Shown here piece by piece: positions 29,165 through 39,840 of a stretch of DNA of 64,000 nucleotides (position 1 is the first letter of the stretch; every line of letters begins with the position of its first letter). The DNA is from Bisgaard Taxon 45 (GTDB taxonomy: Bacteria > Pseudomonadota > Gammaproteobacteria > Enterobacterales > Pasteurellaceae): positions 310,001 through 374,000 of the forward strand of contig JAQAHH010000006.1 of the NCBI GenBank assembly GCA_030783905.1, written 5' to 3'. Made by a program: the position numbers and the translations under genes. The notes under the pieces were generated by a model that saw only the letters and a program-made list of their open reading frames with translations, made no database searches and was not told where the DNA came from.

Positions 29165-29402
29165 TTATAATTGGTTTTCTGTTAAGAGTATTTCTCTATG
29201 AATTAAATCACTAATAACAAAATTGTTATTTTTTCCCCAACTCATTAGCCATTGTATAGTTCCTAACTTATTTCTAATGGTGTTTCACTGAGGATTGATT
29301 GCGTAGTTCTAGCGTTACCCATAGGGTTGAATAAAAATTAGGCATACTAGTTTTCTCATTAACTAATAAAGAAAAATGTTCTCTATTTGAAAAAAGTTGT
29401 TT
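29165..29402 (-). pseudogene. Remnant of a site-specific tyrosine recombinase (N-terminal part)
   Basis: Two overlapping minus-strand frames form a coherent protein across one frameshift near 29270: 42 codons (29402-29274) with EHFSLLVNEKTSMPNFYSTL and WVTLELRNQSS, then 33 codons (about 29266-29165) with LGTIQWLMSWGKNNNFVISD and IHREILLTENQL. This resembles the N-terminal region of large integrases I recall with LYVTTxLRNxSL-type motifs and an Ile/Leu-rich DNA-binding helix pair. No catalytic domain remains. It is followed in the same orientation by the Cys-rich remnant and the avs-like gene. Confidence 0.55.
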
Positions 29403-29484
29403 CTAATCTATACGTACTTATTTAATTTACAAATTCAATATATATAAACACTAATAGACTGGACATCTAATGCCAAAATAAATA

Positions 29485-29519
29485 TAAAAAAGAGAACCCT
29501 TTAAAATAAAAGGCTCTCT
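29485..29519 (-). terminator. Terminator after ssb
   Basis: On the minus strand AGAGAGCCTTT and AAAGGGTTCTCT form an imperfect stem of about 11 bp followed by TTTTTTAT. It separates ssb from the accessory region. Confidence 0.85.
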
Positions 29520-29556
29520 AGAGTATAAATGTTTACATTTTTAAATTATATGTAAC

Positions 29557-30057
29557 TCAAAACGGAATATTATCTTCCTCAAAGCCCATGTCCATTGGAG
29601 GTTCGTTTTGTGGAGCGGGTTTTGTCGCTGGACGAGAAGGTTGCGCGCCGTAGCTACTTGTTGGGGCATTGTATTGTGGGGCAGCGGTTTGTGGTGCGTA
29701 GCCGCCTGCTTGTTGACGTTCGTTACGGCTGTCGAGCATTTGTAACACGTCGCCTTGAATTTCAGTCGTGTAACGATCTTGCCCGTTTTGATCTTGCCAT
29801 TTGCGGGTTTTTAGGCGCCCTTCTACATACACTTTTGAACCTTTACGCAGATATTCCCCAGCCACTTCAGCTTGACGACGGTAGAATACGATGCGATGCC
29901 ATTCGGTGACTTCACGACGTTCGTTAGTATTTTTGTCGATCCAGCTTTCACTGGTCGCGACGCTGATATTGGCTACGGCTTCACCATTTGGCATTGTGCG
30001 GATTTCAGGATCATTACCTAGGTTCCCTACAATAATTACTTTATTTACTCCAGCCAT
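29557..30057 (-). CDS. ssb: Single-stranded DNA-binding protein
   Basis: The 166-residue product has an N-terminal OB fold (about 1-110; [40 protein letters not shown]), a Gly/Gln/Pro/Ala-rich linker, and the conserved acidic tip [10 protein letters not shown] that binds partner proteins. It coats ssDNA in replication, repair and recombination. It is divergent from uvrA, as in E. coli, with a LexA-like box between them. RBS AGAGGACTAT. Confidence 0.97.
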   Translation of the reverse strand: MAGVNKVIIVGNLGNDPEIRTMPNGEAVANISVATSESWIDKNTNERREVTEWHRIVFYRRQAEVAGEYLRKGSKVYVEGRLKTRKWQDQNGQDRYTTEIQGDVLQMLDSRNERQQAGGYAPQTAAPQYNAPTSSYGAQPSRPATKPAPQNEPPMDMGFEEDNIPF

Positions 30058-30151
30058 ATAGTCCTCTTACTTTTTCTTTCAAATTGTGCTGATCATTCTA
30101 GCTATTTTGCCCTAAAATGAGAAAAAGATCTATGTTAAAAAATAAGATTAA

Positions 30152-30167
30152 CTGGATATTTGCACAG
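30152..30167. promoter_or_regulatory. LexA (SOS) box between ssb and uvrA
   Basis: CTGG-ATATTTGC-ACAG matches the CTGT-N8-ACAG consensus except one base in the left half. It lies 61 bases before uvrA and 94 before ssb, the same shared position as the E. coli SOS box of these divergent genes. Confidence 0.7.
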
Positions 30168-30228
30168 TTATTTCAGAATGTGCGATAATGAACGCAATTT
30201 GGACAATTTTTGATGGCTTTTTGTATTT

Positions 30229-33060
30229 ATGGATAAGATTGAGGTACGTGGGGCGAGAACCCATAATTTAAAAAATATTAATTTAACTATTCCGCGTGAT
30301 AAATTAATTGTGATTACGGGATTATCGGGATCAGGTAAATCGTCTTTAGCGTTTGATACGCTGTATGCAGAGGGGCAACGTCGTTATGTGGAATCTTTAT
30401 CCGCTTATGCACGTCAATTCTTATCTTTAATGGAAAAGCCAGATGTGGATCACATTGAAGGATTATCGCCTGCGATTTCCATTGAACAAAAATCAACCTC
30501 ACATAACCCGCGTTCAACGGTGGGCACCGTCACCGAAATTCATGATTATTTACGTCTTTTGTTTGCTCGCGTAGGGGAACCGCGCTGTCCGAAACATGAT
30601 GTGCCTTTAGCCGCACAAACCATCAGTCAGATGGTGGACAAGGTGCTGAGTTTACCTGAGGAAAGCAAAATGATGTTACTTGCGCCGGTAGTCAAAGAGC
30701 GTAAAGGGGAGCATGTCAAATTATTAGAACAAATTGCGTCACAAGGTTACATTCGTGCCAGAATTGATGGTGAGATTTGCGATTTATCCGATGCGCCAAA
30801 CTTAGCATTACATAAAAAGCATACTATTGAAGTGGTGGTGGATCGTTTTAAAGTGCGGTCTGATTTAGCCACAAGATTGGCAGAGTCTTTTGAAACGGCG
30901 TTGGAGTTATCAGGCGGAACCGCAGTGGTGGCATCCATGGAGGATCCAAACATGGAAGAGTTGCTGTTTTCTGCTAACTTCGCTTGTCCACATTGTGGTT
31001 ATTCCGTTCCAGAGTTAGAGCCACGTTTATTTTCGTTTAATAATCCAGCTGGTGCCTGCCCAACCTGTGATGGTTTGGGGGTTCAGCAGTACTTTGATGA
31101 AAAACGGGTGGTACAAAATCCAAGTATTTCCCTTGCTAGTGGCGCCGTGAAAGGCTGGGATCGCCGTAATTTTTATTATTATCAAATGTTGACCTCGTTA
31201 GCGAAACATTATGATTTTGATATTGACGCGCCCTTTGAAGATCTGCCGAAGAAAATTCAACAGATTATTTTGAATGGATCAGGCAAAGAAGAAATCGAAT
31301 TTCAGTACATGAATGATCGCGGTGATGTGGTGGTTCGCCATCACACGTTCGAGGGCATTTTGAATAATATGGCACGCCGTTATAAAGAAACGGAATCCAT
31401 GTCGGTACGCGAAGAACTGGCAAAAAATATCAGTACCTGCCCTTGTCATGCTTGTGGGGGATCACGTTTACGGCCTGAAGCACGCCATGTGTATATTGGC
31501 ACGACTAATTTGCCGGCAGTGGCAGAAAAAAGTATCGGTGAGACACTGCAATTTTTCAGTCAATTAAATTTAAGCGGCCAACGTGCTCAAATTGCGGATA
31601 AGATCTTAAAAGAAATCAAAGAGCGTTTACAGTTTTTAGTGAATGTGGGCTTAGATTACCTTTCCCTTTCGCGTTCCGCAGAAACCTTATCGGGTGGGGA
31701 AGCGCAGCGTATTCGTTTAGCCAGTCAAATTGGTGCGGGCTTGGTCGGGGTCATGTATGTGTTAGATGAACCCTCTATTGGTTTGCACCAACGCGATAAT
31801 GAGCGCTTGCTGAATACCTTAATTCATTTACGTGATTTAGGTAATACCGTGATTGTGGTGGAGCATGATGAAGATGCGATTATGGCGGCAGACCATATTA
31901 TTGATATTGGTCCGGGTGCTGGTGTGCATGGTGGTGAAATTGTGGCGGAAGGTAATGCGCAAGCCATTATGGCAAATAAACATTCCATTACAGGTAAGTT
32001 CTTATCTGGGGTCGAAAAAATCGAAATTCCTGCAAAACGTACCGCACCGAATCCGAAAAAAATATTGAGGTTAGAAGGGGCAACTGGCAATAATTTGAAA
32101 TCAGTGAATGTAGAGATTCCAGTTGGGTTATTCACTTGTGTTACGGGGGTCTCGGGTTCAGGTAAATCCACCTTAATTAATGATACCTTATTCCCGTTGG
32201 CACAAAATGCGTTAAATCGTGCCGACAATACTCGGCATGCGCCTTATCAATCCATTTCTGGCTTGGAATTTTTTGATAAGGTGATTGATATTGACCAAAG
32301 TCCAATTGGTCGTACTCCTCGTTCAAATCCTGCCACTTATACGGGGTTGTTTACCCCAATTCGTGAGCTGTTTTCGGGGGTACCTGAGGCCAGAGCCAGA
32401 GGTTATAATCCGGGGCGTTTCAGCTTTAACGTGCGAGGTGGGCGTTGTGAGGCATGTCAGGGCGATGGGGTGATTAAAGTGGAAATGCACTTTTTGCCCG
32501 ATGTGTATGTACCTTGTGAACAGTGTAAAGGCAAGCGTTACAATCGCGAGACGCTAGAAATTCGCTATAAAGGGAAAACCATTCATCAGGTGCTAGACAT
32601 GACCGTGGAAGAAGCGCGAGAATTTTTTGATGCGATTCCGCAGATCGCACGCAAATTACAAACTTTAATAGATGTTGGTTTATCTTATATTCGTTTAGGG
32701 CAGTCTTCGACCACGTTATCTGGCGGGGAAGCACAACGGGTGAAATTAGCCACAGAGTTATCCAAACGTGATACCGGCAAAACCTTGTATGTATTAGATG
32801 AACCTACAACGGGCTTGCATTTTGCCGATATTAAACAACTGTTAACGGTATTGCATCGCCTGCGTGATCAAGGTAATACTATTGTGGTTATCGAGCATAA
32901 TTTAGATGTGATTAAAACCGCGGATTGGATTATTGATTTAGGACCTGAGGGCGGTAATGGTGGGGGGCAAATTATTGCCACGGGTACACCAGAACAAGTC
33001 GCCGAAGTCAAAGGTTCACATACTGCGAGATTTTTAAAAGGGATTTTAGCCAAAGGTTAA
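30229..33060 (+). CDS. uvrA: Excinuclease ABC subunit A
   Basis: The 943-residue product contains two ABC ATPase modules: Walker [14 protein letters not shown] near 31-43 and [13 protein letters not shown] near 640, and two signature blocks [11 protein letters not shown] and [11 protein letters not shown]. Zinc modules [20 protein letters not shown]...CPTC and [17 protein letters not shown]...CEQC are intact. UvrA2 finds bulky lesions and loads UvrB. Length is as in E. coli (940). An in-frame uptake signal at 30851-30859 encodes KVRS. SOS control is likely through the upstream box. Confidence 0.98.
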   Translation: MDKIEVRGARTHNLKNINLTIPRDKLIVITGLSGSGKSSLAFDTLYAEGQRRYVESLSAYARQFLSLMEKPDVDHIEGLSPAISIEQKSTSHNPRSTVGTVTEIHDYLRLLFARVGEPRCPKHDVPLAAQTISQMVDKVLSLPEESKMMLLAPVVKERKGEHVKLLEQIASQGYIRARIDGEICDLSDAPNLALHKKHTIEVVVDRFKVRSDLATRLAESFETALELSGGTAVVASMEDPNMEELLFSANFACPHCGYSVPELEPRLFSFNNPAGACPTCDGLGVQQYFDEKRVVQNPSISLASGAVKGWDRRNFYYYQMLTSLAKHYDFDIDAPFEDLPKKIQQIILNGSGKEEIEFQYMNDRGDVVVRHHTFEGILNNMARRYKETESMSVREELAKNISTCPCHACGGSRLRPEARHVYIGTTNLPAVAEKSIGETLQFFSQLNLSGQRAQIADKILKEIKERLQFLVNVGLDYLSLSRSAETLSGGEAQRIRLASQIGAGLVGVMYVLDEPSIGLHQRDNERLLNTLIHLRDLGNTVIVVEHDEDAIMAADHIIDIGPGAGVHGGEIVAEGNAQAIMANKHSITGKFLSGVEKIEIPAKRTAPNPKKILRLEGATGNNLKSVNVEIPVGLFTCVTGVSGSGKSTLINDTLFPLAQNALNRADNTRHAPYQSISGLEFFDKVIDIDQSPIGRTPRSNPATYTGLFTPIRELFSGVPEARARGYNPGRFSFNVRGGRCEACQGDGVIKVEMHFLPDVYVPCEQCKGKRYNRETLEIRYKGKTIHQVLDMTVEEAREFFDAIPQIARKLQTLIDVGLSYIRLGQSSTTLSGGEAQRVKLATELSKRDTGKTLYVLDEPTTGLHFADIKQLLTVLHRLRDQGNTIVVIEHNLDVIKTADWIIDLGPEGGNGGGQIIATGTPEQVAEVKGSHTARFLKGILAKG

Positions 33061-33105
33061 GCTTTTAAAAATGGCAATGACTTTAACAACAATGAGGAGG
33101 ATTGA

Positions 33106-33681
33106 ATGAAAAAAACAATGCTAGCGACTATGCTTACTTGTGGTATCGGTGTAGGCATCTCAATGTCTGCCATCGCCCATTCGCATGAGGGGCACGCTCA
33201 TTCACATACTGGTGAACAAATTGAAGTAAAAGTGGAATTATTAGATCCAGTAAAAGGCAATCAAGACGTGGGTAAAGTGATTATTACCGAGTCTGCTTAT
33301 GGTTTAGTCTTTACCCCTGCATTAAAAGGGTTAACTGTAGGCTTACACGGTTTCCATATCCATCAAAACCCAAGCTGTGAGCCAAAAGAAAAAGACGGTA
33401 AATTAGTTGCTGGGCTAGGGGCTGGCGGACACTGGGATCCGAAAAAAACAGGTAAACACGGCTATCCTTGGTCTGATGAGGCTCACTTAGGCGACTTACC
33501 TGCTTTAACGGTAAACCAAGATGGCACTGCAACTAACCCAGTATTAGCGCCTCGTTTGAAACATTTAGATGAAGTGAAAGGTCATTCATTAATGATTCAC
33601 GAAGGTGGGGATAATCACGCGGATCACCCTGCTCCATTAGGTGGTGGCGGTCCACGTATGGCTTGCGGTGTGATTAAATAA
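33106..33681 (+). CDS. sodC: Periplasmic Cu,Zn superoxide dismutase with His-rich N-terminus
   Basis: The 191-residue product has a signal peptide (about 1-24, ending SAIA), then the His-rich segment [12 protein letters not shown], a candidate metal-gathering tail. The SodC core shows [20 protein letters not shown], the zinc loop [17 protein letters not shown] and the C-terminal [20 protein letters not shown] with MACGVIK. The two cysteines likely form the conserved disulfide. It removes periplasmic superoxide, a host-defence product. RBS TGAGGAGG. Confidence 0.96.
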   Translation: MKKTMLATMLTCGIGVGISMSAIAHSHEGHAHSHTGEQIEVKVELLDPVKGNQDVGKVIITESAYGLVFTPALKGLTVGLHGFHIHQNPSCEPKEKDGKLVAGLGAGGHWDPKKTGKHGYPWSDEAHLGDLPALTVNQDGTATNPVLAPRLKHLDEVKGHSLMIHEGGDNHADHPAPLGGGGPRMACGVIK

Positions 33682-33695
33682 TCAGACGGGCAATA

Positions 33696-33730
33696 AAAAA
33701 GCGTAATGAGTTGTCATTACGCTTTTTTTT
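33696..33730. terminator. Bidirectional terminator between sodC and rlmB
   Basis: AAAAAGCGTAATGA and TCATTACGCTTTTT form a 14-bp stem with A and T tracts on both sides, placed between converging genes. Confidence 0.92.
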
Positions 33731-33736
33731 GCTTGA

Positions 33737-33745
33737 AAGTGCGGT
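33737..33745 (+). repeat. DNA uptake signal
   Basis: Exact AAGTGCGGT just after the sodC/rlmB terminator. Confidence 0.85.
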
Positions 33746-33762
33746 GTCGTTAGAAAAAGTGT

Positions 33763-34500
33763 TTAGCCTAAACGTTGTCTCACAATTTCAAATAAACACA
33801 CCCCCGTGGCAACTGATACATTTAATGATGACACACTACCTGCCATCGGAATACTAATAAGCTGATCACAGTGTTCACGGGTTAAACGGCGCATGCCTTC
33901 CCCTTCCGCGCCCATCACTAAGGCCAATCCCCCCGTTAATTGGGTCTGGTATAAAGTTTCCGTGGCTTCACCTGCCGTCCCGACCACCCAAATGTTATGA
34001 TTTTGTTGTAACTCACGCAAGGTACGAGCCAGATTAGTGACACGGATCAATGGCATTACTTCCGCGGCTCCGCAAGCTACTTTACGGGCGATAGCCGTTA
34101 ATTGGGCGGATTTATCTTTTGGCACAATTACGGCACTCACGCCTGCGGCATCAGCAGTACGTAGACAGGCCCCTAAATTATGCGGATCTGTCACGCCATC
34201 TAAGACCAATAATAACGGGTTGCGCGTATCTGCTAAAATACGATCCAAGTCGCCTTCATTGAGTTCTTTGGCAGGTTGTACTCGGGCAATAATACCTTGA
34301 TGCACTTCGCCATCTGCTTTTTTATCCAAGGTTTGGCGGTTCACCAGTTGTACAGCAATACCCAAACGATACAGTTCGTTTAATAACGGTTGTAGGCGTT
34401 TGTCTTCACGTCCTTTCAGTACGTAAACTTCGATTAAACGTTCTGGGGCATGGTTTAAAAAGGCACTCACTGCGTGAATGCCGTAAATCTTTTCACTCAT
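33763..34500 (-). CDS. rlmB: 23S rRNA (guanosine-2251-2'-O)-methyltransferase
   Basis: The 245-residue SPOUT methyltransferase has an N-terminal substrate-binding part ([26 protein letters not shown]) and SpoU motifs [38 protein letters not shown] and [17 protein letters not shown]. It methylates G2251 in the P loop of 23S rRNA. Its ATG touches the rnr stop (TAAATG), so rnr-rlmB form one operon. Confidence 0.96.
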   Translation of the reverse strand: MSEKIYGIHAVSAFLNHAPERLIEVYVLKGREDKRLQPLLNELYRLGIAVQLVNRQTLDKKADGEVHQGIIARVQPAKELNEGDLDRILADTRNPLLLVLDGVTDPHNLGACLRTADAAGVSAVIVPKDKSAQLTAIARKVACGAAEVMPLIRVTNLARTLRELQQNHNIWVVGTAGEATETLYQTQLTGGLALVMGAEGEGMRRLTREHCDQLISIPMAGSVSSLNVSVATGVCLFEIVRQRLG

Positions 34501-36879
34501 TTATTTTCGTCTCTTTTTCTCAGATTTTTTCGCTTTACTTGAAATTTTTGTTTTTAACACCGCACTTTTTCTGCCTTTACTTTTGCTACGTTGCTTTTCG
34601 ATACTTTCTGCATAACGTCCATTTTTCTTCAGCTTGTCTTTGGCGGTTTTACCTTCGCGTAATGGTTTACGTTCACTGGATACTAAAGAAAAATCCACTT
34701 GGCGTTGTTCGAGGCTGACGGCTTCGACACGGATGGTTACCTTATCTCCGATGCGGTAGATCATACCACTATTTTCACCGATTAAACGCTGTCGAGCGAG
34801 GTCAAATTGGTAGTAATCGTTATCTAAGGTAGAAATATGAACTAAACCGTCAATAAATAACTCATCTAAACGGACAAATAAGCCAAAGCCTGTGACAGAG
34901 GAAATGACACCACTAAATGCTTCACCCACATGATCTTGCATATATTCACATTTCAACCAATCGGCAACATCACGGGTGGCATCATCGGCACGGCGTTCTG
35001 TCATAGAACAGTGTTCACCTAATAACGCCATATCATCAAGCGTGTAGTGATAGCCGCCTGTATCGGTAGTTCTTCGTTTTGATCCTTTTAGTTTGGCTAA
35101 GAGGTATTTAATACCGCGGTGTAATGTGAGGTCAGGATAACGACGAATTGGTGAGGTAAAATGGGCATATTCCTCTAATGCTAGACCAAAGTGACCAATG
35201 TTATCAGGATGATAGACCGCTTGGCTTAATGAACGTAATAGCATGGTTTGTAATAATTCATGGTCAGGACGTTCACGTATTTGATCCAATAATTTGGCAT
35301 AATCAGCGGTCGTCGGTTTATTGCCGCCTTCAAGGCTTAACCCACATTCACTGAGGAATTGACGGAATCCCGTCACTTTTTCTTCGCTTGGCCCCGCGTG
35401 GATACGGAAAAGTGCGGGTTCTTGATGTTTTTCCATAAAGTTTGCCGCTGCAATATTGGCGAGGATCATACATTCTTCAATGATTTTATGCGCATCATTA
35501 CGAATGACGGGTTCAATACGCTCAATACGTCCCATTTCATTGAACACAAATTTGCTTTCAATGGTTTCAAAGTCAATCGCCCCACGCTGATGACGAGCCT
35601 CAACCAGTGTTTGGTACATCAGGTGAAGTTCTTTTAAATGCGGGACAAGTGCATGATAACGGGTACAAAGTTCTTCATCGTCTTCTAAAATGCGTGCGAC
35701 TTTGGTATAAGTTAAGCGTGCATGCGAATTCATCACCGCTTCATAGAATTCGTAGCCCGTGATTTTCCCTTTCGCAGAAACATTCAACTCACATACCATA
35801 CACAAACGATCGACTTGTGGATTGAGTGAACAAAGCCCATTGGAGAGAATTTCGGGTAACATCGGGACAACACGATTAGGGAAATAGACAGAGTTTCCAC
35901 GTGCATGCGCCTCGTTATCGAGGGCCGTTCGGAGACGAACATAATAGCTGACATCAGCAATCGCCACCCATAGCTTCCAGCCCCCACCACGTTTTTTCTG
36001 GCAAAAAACTGCATCATCGAAATCGCGTGCATCTTCACCATCAATGGTGACTAACGGGAGATGGCGTAAATCAACACGCCCTGCTTTCGCTTCTTCAGGT
36101 ACCGTTTCACTGAGTTTTTCCACTTGTTTGAGTACCGCATTAGGGAAGACATGAGGAATATCATGGTTGCGGATGGCAATTTCCACTTCCATCCCTTTTG
36201 CCATATTTTCACCGAGAATTTCTGTAATTACGCCAACAGGTTGGCTAAATGTAGCCGTACGTGGTTTTAATTCCACTACCACGACTTGTCCCATACGTGC
36301 GCCTTGACGATGCTCATTAGGAATTAAAATATCGCGGTTAATTCGACTGTCATCCGGTACTACATAACCAATACCGTCTTCTAAGAAAAAACGACCGACA
36401 ATCTGTTTTTTACGTTGTTGTAGGACACGAACGATGCGGACTTCTTGGCGTCCACGACGATCAAATCCACTCGGTTGAGCAAGCACATAGTCACCATGCA
36501 TGACCCGTTGCATTTGGCTGTTTGGAATAAACCAATCACTGTCTTTGCCTTCTACTTGTAAAAAACCATACCCATCACGGTGACCTAATACCGTGCCTTT
36601 TAATAAATCCAGTTTTTCAGGTAAGGCATAGCGTTTGCGTTTGGTGAATACAAGTTGTCCATCATTTTCCATGGCTCTTAAGCGACGACGCATGGCTTCT
36701 TGTTGAGCTTCATCTTTGATCGAAAACGTTGTTAACAGTTCTTCTTTTGAAATAGGGGCATGATGTTGACGAATGGTATCAAGAATAAACTCACGGCTGG
36801 GAATCGGGTTCTCATATTTCGCCAGTTCCTCTTGATAGTTTGGATCTTGCAAAGCTTGATTTTTTTTGATTTTTGGCAT
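34501..36879 (-). CDS. rnr: Exoribonuclease R
   Basis: From ATG at 36879 the product has 792 residues ([20 protein letters not shown]). It has an N-terminal winged-helix region, cold-shock domains, the RNB catalytic block with the metal-binding aspartates of [13 protein letters not shown], an S1 domain near residues 640-725 and a Lys/Arg-rich tail. RNase R degrades structured RNA 3'-5' and supports rRNA and tmRNA quality control. The frame is open to 37026, but that extension is Cys/aromatic-rich and unlike RNase R; AGGGAGCC precedes 36879. A reverse uptake signal at 34559-34567 encodes KSAV in the basic tail. Confidence 0.95.
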   Translation of the reverse strand: MPKIKKNQALQDPNYQEELAKYENPIPSREFILDTIRQHHAPISKEELLTTFSIKDEAQQEAMRRRLRAMENDGQLVFTKRKRYALPEKLDLLKGTVLGHRDGYGFLQVEGKDSDWFIPNSQMQRVMHGDYVLAQPSGFDRRGRQEVRIVRVLQQRKKQIVGRFFLEDGIGYVVPDDSRINRDILIPNEHRQGARMGQVVVVELKPRTATFSQPVGVITEILGENMAKGMEVEIAIRNHDIPHVFPNAVLKQVEKLSETVPEEAKAGRVDLRHLPLVTIDGEDARDFDDAVFCQKKRGGGWKLWVAIADVSYYVRLRTALDNEAHARGNSVYFPNRVVPMLPEILSNGLCSLNPQVDRLCMVCELNVSAKGKITGYEFYEAVMNSHARLTYTKVARILEDDEELCTRYHALVPHLKELHLMYQTLVEARHQRGAIDFETIESKFVFNEMGRIERIEPVIRNDAHKIIEECMILANIAAANFMEKHQEPALFRIHAGPSEEKVTGFRQFLSECGLSLEGGNKPTTADYAKLLDQIRERPDHELLQTMLLRSLSQAVYHPDNIGHFGLALEEYAHFTSPIRRYPDLTLHRGIKYLLAKLKGSKRRTTDTGGYHYTLDDMALLGEHCSMTERRADDATRDVADWLKCEYMQDHVGEAFSGVISSVTGFGLFVRLDELFIDGLVHISTLDNDYYQFDLARQRLIGENSGMIYRIGDKVTIRVEAVSLEQRQVDFSLVSSERKPLREGKTAKDKLKKNGRYAESIEKQRSKSKGRKSAVLKTKISSKAKKSEKKRRK

Positions 36880-37150
36880 AATGGCTCCCTCTGTGAATGG
36901 ATATGCGCATTCGTTTGATTTACCCAAGTTTGACACTCTGGGGTAGTGAAAGCAAGTAAAAAACCTGCTCGCTACAGAAACAACCCATGACATGCTGAAT
37001 CGTGGAGAATGAAAGGGTAAAGACAAAGCAAATTTCGATAATTTACAGAAAATTCTCTGTTATAAAGGTACATTTTTTGATACATTTAGCACAATTTTTC
37101 AATACTCACAGTTGAGTGTCCATTATTTAATTTAGTTCAGCGGAATTCTT
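36880..37150. promoter_or_regulatory. Divergent intergenic region between rnr and mreB
   Basis: This 271-base gap serves both genes. The part near mreB is A+T-rich and contains several possible hexamers without a clear best pair. No RNA gene or uptake signal is seen. Confidence 0.45.
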
Positions 37151-38206
37151 ATGTTATTTAAAAAAATTCGAGGCTTATTTTCAAATGATCTGTCTATCGA
37201 TCTTGGCACGGCGAATACGTTAATTTATGTCAAAGGTCAGGGGATCGTGTTAGATGAACCATCTGTCGTTGCTATTCGTCAAGAACGTTCAGGTGCATTA
37301 AAAAGTATTGCGGCGGTTGGTAAAGATGCCAAATTAATGTTAGGCCGTACACCAAAAAGTATTGTCGCTATTCGTCCAATGAAAGACGGGGTAATTGCCG
37401 ATTTTTTTGTGACCGAAAAAATGTTGCAATACTTCATTAAGCAAGTGCATAGCAGTAATTTTATGCGTCCAAGTCCAAGAGTGTTGGTTTGTGTGCCAGC
37501 AGGGGCAACGCAAGTTGAACGCCGTGCAATTAAAGAGTCTGCGATTGGAGCTGGTGCACGTGAAGTGTATTTGATTGAAGAGCCGATGGCGGCGGCGATT
37601 GGGGCAAAACTCCCCGTTTCTACTGCAACAGGCTCAATGGTTATTGATATTGGTGGGGGCACCACGGAAGTTGCGGTAATTTCTTTAAATGGCATCGTCT
37701 ATTCCTCTTCAGTACGTATTGGTGGTGATCGTTTTGATGAAGCGATTATTTCTTATGTACGTAAAACCTTTGGCTCGATTATTGGTGAGCCAACTGCGGA
37801 ACGTATTAAGCAAGAAATTGGTAGTGCGTTTGTTCAAGAAGGCGACGAAATCCGTGAAATTGAAGTGCATGGTCATAACCTAGCAGAAGGTGCACCACGT
37901 TCATTCAAACTTACCTCCCATGATGTACTAGAAGCTATTCAGGCACCATTAAATGGCATTGTTGCCGCGGTGCGTACGGCATTAGAAGAGTGTCAACCAG
38001 AGCATGCGGCGGATATTTTTGAGCGTGGAATGGTATTAACCGGTGGTGGTGCGTTGATTCGTAATATTGATGTCTTACTTTCAAAAGAAACGGGCGTCCC
38101 TGTTATCATTGCGGATGATCCTTTAACTTGCGTTGCCCGTGGTGGTGGTGAGGCGTTAGAGATGATTGATATGCACGGTGGTGATATTTTTAGCGACGAT
38201 ATCTAA
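37151..38206 (+). CDS. mreB: Rod shape-determining protein MreB
   Basis: The 351-residue actin homologue has the phosphate-1 motif [13 protein letters not shown], phosphate-2 [16 protein letters not shown] and the adenosine motif [13 protein letters not shown]. It forms membrane-bound filaments that guide the RodA-PBP2 elongation complex, encoded at 12.8-15.8 kb. mreC and mreD follow in the conserved order. Confidence 0.98.
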   Translation: MLFKKIRGLFSNDLSIDLGTANTLIYVKGQGIVLDEPSVVAIRQERSGALKSIAAVGKDAKLMLGRTPKSIVAIRPMKDGVIADFFVTEKMLQYFIKQVHSSNFMRPSPRVLVCVPAGATQVERRAIKESAIGAGAREVYLIEEPMAAAIGAKLPVSTATGSMVIDIGGGTTEVAVISLNGIVYSSSVRIGGDRFDEAIISYVRKTFGSIIGEPTAERIKQEIGSAFVQEGDEIREIEVHGHNLAEGAPRSFKLTSHDVLEAIQAPLNGIVAAVRTALEECQPEHAADIFERGMVLTGGGALIRNIDVLLSKETGVPVIIADDPLTCVARGGGEALEMIDMHGGDIFSDDI

Positions 38207-38214
38207 TAAGCGTT

Positions 38215-38244
38215 AAAAGTGCGGTAAAAATCGACCGCACTTTT
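38215..38244 (+). terminator. Inverted uptake-signal pair between mreB and mreC
   Basis: AAAAGTGCGGT and ACCGCACTTTT form a perfect 11-bp stem with an 8-base loop. It may act as a partial terminator, lowering mreCD relative to mreB. Confidence 0.8.
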
Positions 38245-38284
38245 ACTTATCTTTTCTTGCTGACAAGGCTAACCTAACGCAGAT

Positions 38285-39334
38285 ATGAAACCCATTTTCG
38301 GAAAAGCACCGCCCTTAGGTCTTCGTTTAATTTTGGCTATTTTGGCTTCCATTGCACTGATTGTGTCAGATGGACAATCTAATGCCATGATTAAAGCACG
38401 TAGCATCATGGAAACCGCGGTAGGGGGATTATATTATCTTGCCAATACCCCTCGAACAGTGCTGGATGGGGTGTCGAATAATTTAGTTGATACCAATAAA
38501 TTGCAAATTGAGAATCGCGTTTTGCGTGAGCAGCTACGTGAGAAAAATGCTGATTTGTTATTATTGGATCAATTGAAAGTTGAAAACCAGCGCCTGCGTT
38601 TATTACTCAATTCTCCCCTGCGTACTGATGAATATAAAAAAATTGCTGAAGTCTTGACTGCGGAAACCGATGTCTATCGTAAACAGGTAGTGATTAATCA
38701 AGGCGAGCGTGATGGCGCGTATGTGGGACAACCTATCATTGATGAAAAAGGCATTGTGGGGCAACTTATCTCAGTAGGGGAAAATACGAGCCGAGTTTTA
38801 TTATTAACTGATGTCACACACTCGATTCCAGTGCAAGTTTTGCGTAATGATGTGCGTTTAATTGCCAGTGGCACAGGGCGTAATGATGAACTGAGTTTAG
38901 ATCATGTTCCACGCTCGGTGGACATTGTCAAAGGGGATCTATTGGTGACCTCTGGACTCGGTGGACGTTTTTTAGAAGGCTATCCCGTTGCCATTGTGGA
39001 GTCAGTCTCACGTGATGGACAAAATTATTTTGCCACCGTCACCGCTAAACCCTTAGCCTCAATTGAACGTTTACGTTATGTCCTACTTTTATGGCCGACG
39101 AACGAAGAGATGCGTAAAGTCCGCTCTATTTCACCAGAAGATATTCGACGTACTGTACAACAACGTTTGGAAAACCAAGGTGCCGAAGCAGACAAGGTAA
39201 CAAAAACGTTGGTGAAAGAGGAAAGTGAAACACCGCCTTCTGAATCAGAGGACGCGAGTCCAACACTTGAAAACCCAGCTGAAAATAGTCCGTTGCCGAC
39301 AATAACAGAGACACCATCGAGAGAGGAGCCCTGA
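38285..39334 (+). CDS. mreC: Rod shape-determining protein MreC
   Basis: The 349-residue product has an N-terminal membrane segment (about 12-30, LGLRLILAILASIALIVSD), a coiled coil (about 70-110, rich in Leu, Glu and Arg) and the MreC beta-barrel domain to about 275 (GERDGAYVGQPIIDEKGIVG). The C-terminal 60 residues are Ser/Glu/Pro-rich and probably disordered. It links MreB to the periplasmic wall enzymes. The stop overlaps the mreD start. Confidence 0.95.
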   Translation: MKPIFGKAPPLGLRLILAILASIALIVSDGQSNAMIKARSIMETAVGGLYYLANTPRTVLDGVSNNLVDTNKLQIENRVLREQLREKNADLLLLDQLKVENQRLRLLLNSPLRTDEYKKIAEVLTAETDVYRKQVVINQGERDGAYVGQPIIDEKGIVGQLISVGENTSRVLLLTDVTHSIPVQVLRNDVRLIASGTGRNDELSLDHVPRSVDIVKGDLLVTSGLGGRFLEGYPVAIVESVSRDGQNYFATVTAKPLASIERLRYVLLLWPTNEEMRKVRSISPEDIRRTVQQRLENQGAEADKVTKTLVKEESETPPSESEDASPTLENPAENSPLPTITETPSREEP

Positions 39335-39822
39335 TGCAAAAGCGTTTAATCTTACAATGGTTAATTTTGACTTGTACGTTTATTGTGGCATTGGTGATGG
39401 AGATCGCGCCTTGGCCAACAGATTTCCAAAATTTTAAACCTGCTTGGTTAGTGCTTGTCCTATTATATTGGACATTGTCTTTGCCTAACAAGGTGAGTAT
39501 TGGGTCTGCGTTCGTGCTCGGTGTGATTTGGGACTTAGTGCTAGGATCCATTCTAGGTGTACACGCACTCGTTTTATCACTTTTTACCTATTTGGTTGCA
39601 CTGAATCATTTAGTCGTACGTAATTTGTCACTTTGGATGCAAAGCTTATTAGTGGTTATGTTTGTTTTTGCGCTTCGATTCAGTATTTTTCTCGTTGAGT
39701 TACTGTTGCATAGCGCATCTTTTAATTGGCAAGAAAGCTATGGCGCATTAGCAAGTGGGATATTATGGCCATGGGTTTTTTTACTTTTGCGTAAAATTCG
39801 TCGCCAATTACAGCTACATTAA
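39334..39822 (+). CDS. mreD: Rod shape-determining protein MreD
   Basis: The 162-residue hydrophobic protein has about 5 membrane segments and the MreD-like blocks FKPAWLVLVLLYWTLSLPNKVSIGSAF and GVIWDLVLGSILGVHAL. Its ATG overlaps the mreC TGA (TGATG). It completes the mreBCD cluster. Confidence 0.94.
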   Translation: MQKRLILQWLILTCTFIVALVMEIAPWPTDFQNFKPAWLVLVLLYWTLSLPNKVSIGSAFVLGVIWDLVLGSILGVHALVLSLFTYLVALNHLVVRNLSLWMQSLLVVMFVFALRFSIFLVELLLHSASFNWQESYGALASGILWPWVFLLLRKIRRQLQLH

Positions 39823-39840
39823 CCGATTTATCTGCAATCG

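Noticed and set aside
28206-29556. CRISPR array in the A+T-rich gap
   Set aside because: No regularly spaced direct repeats of 24-40 bases are present; the gap is better explained by decayed recombinase genes.
36880-37026. N-terminal extension of rnr
   Set aside because: The 49 extra residues are unlike RNase R, overlap the promoter region, and a good RBS precedes the internal ATG at 36879.
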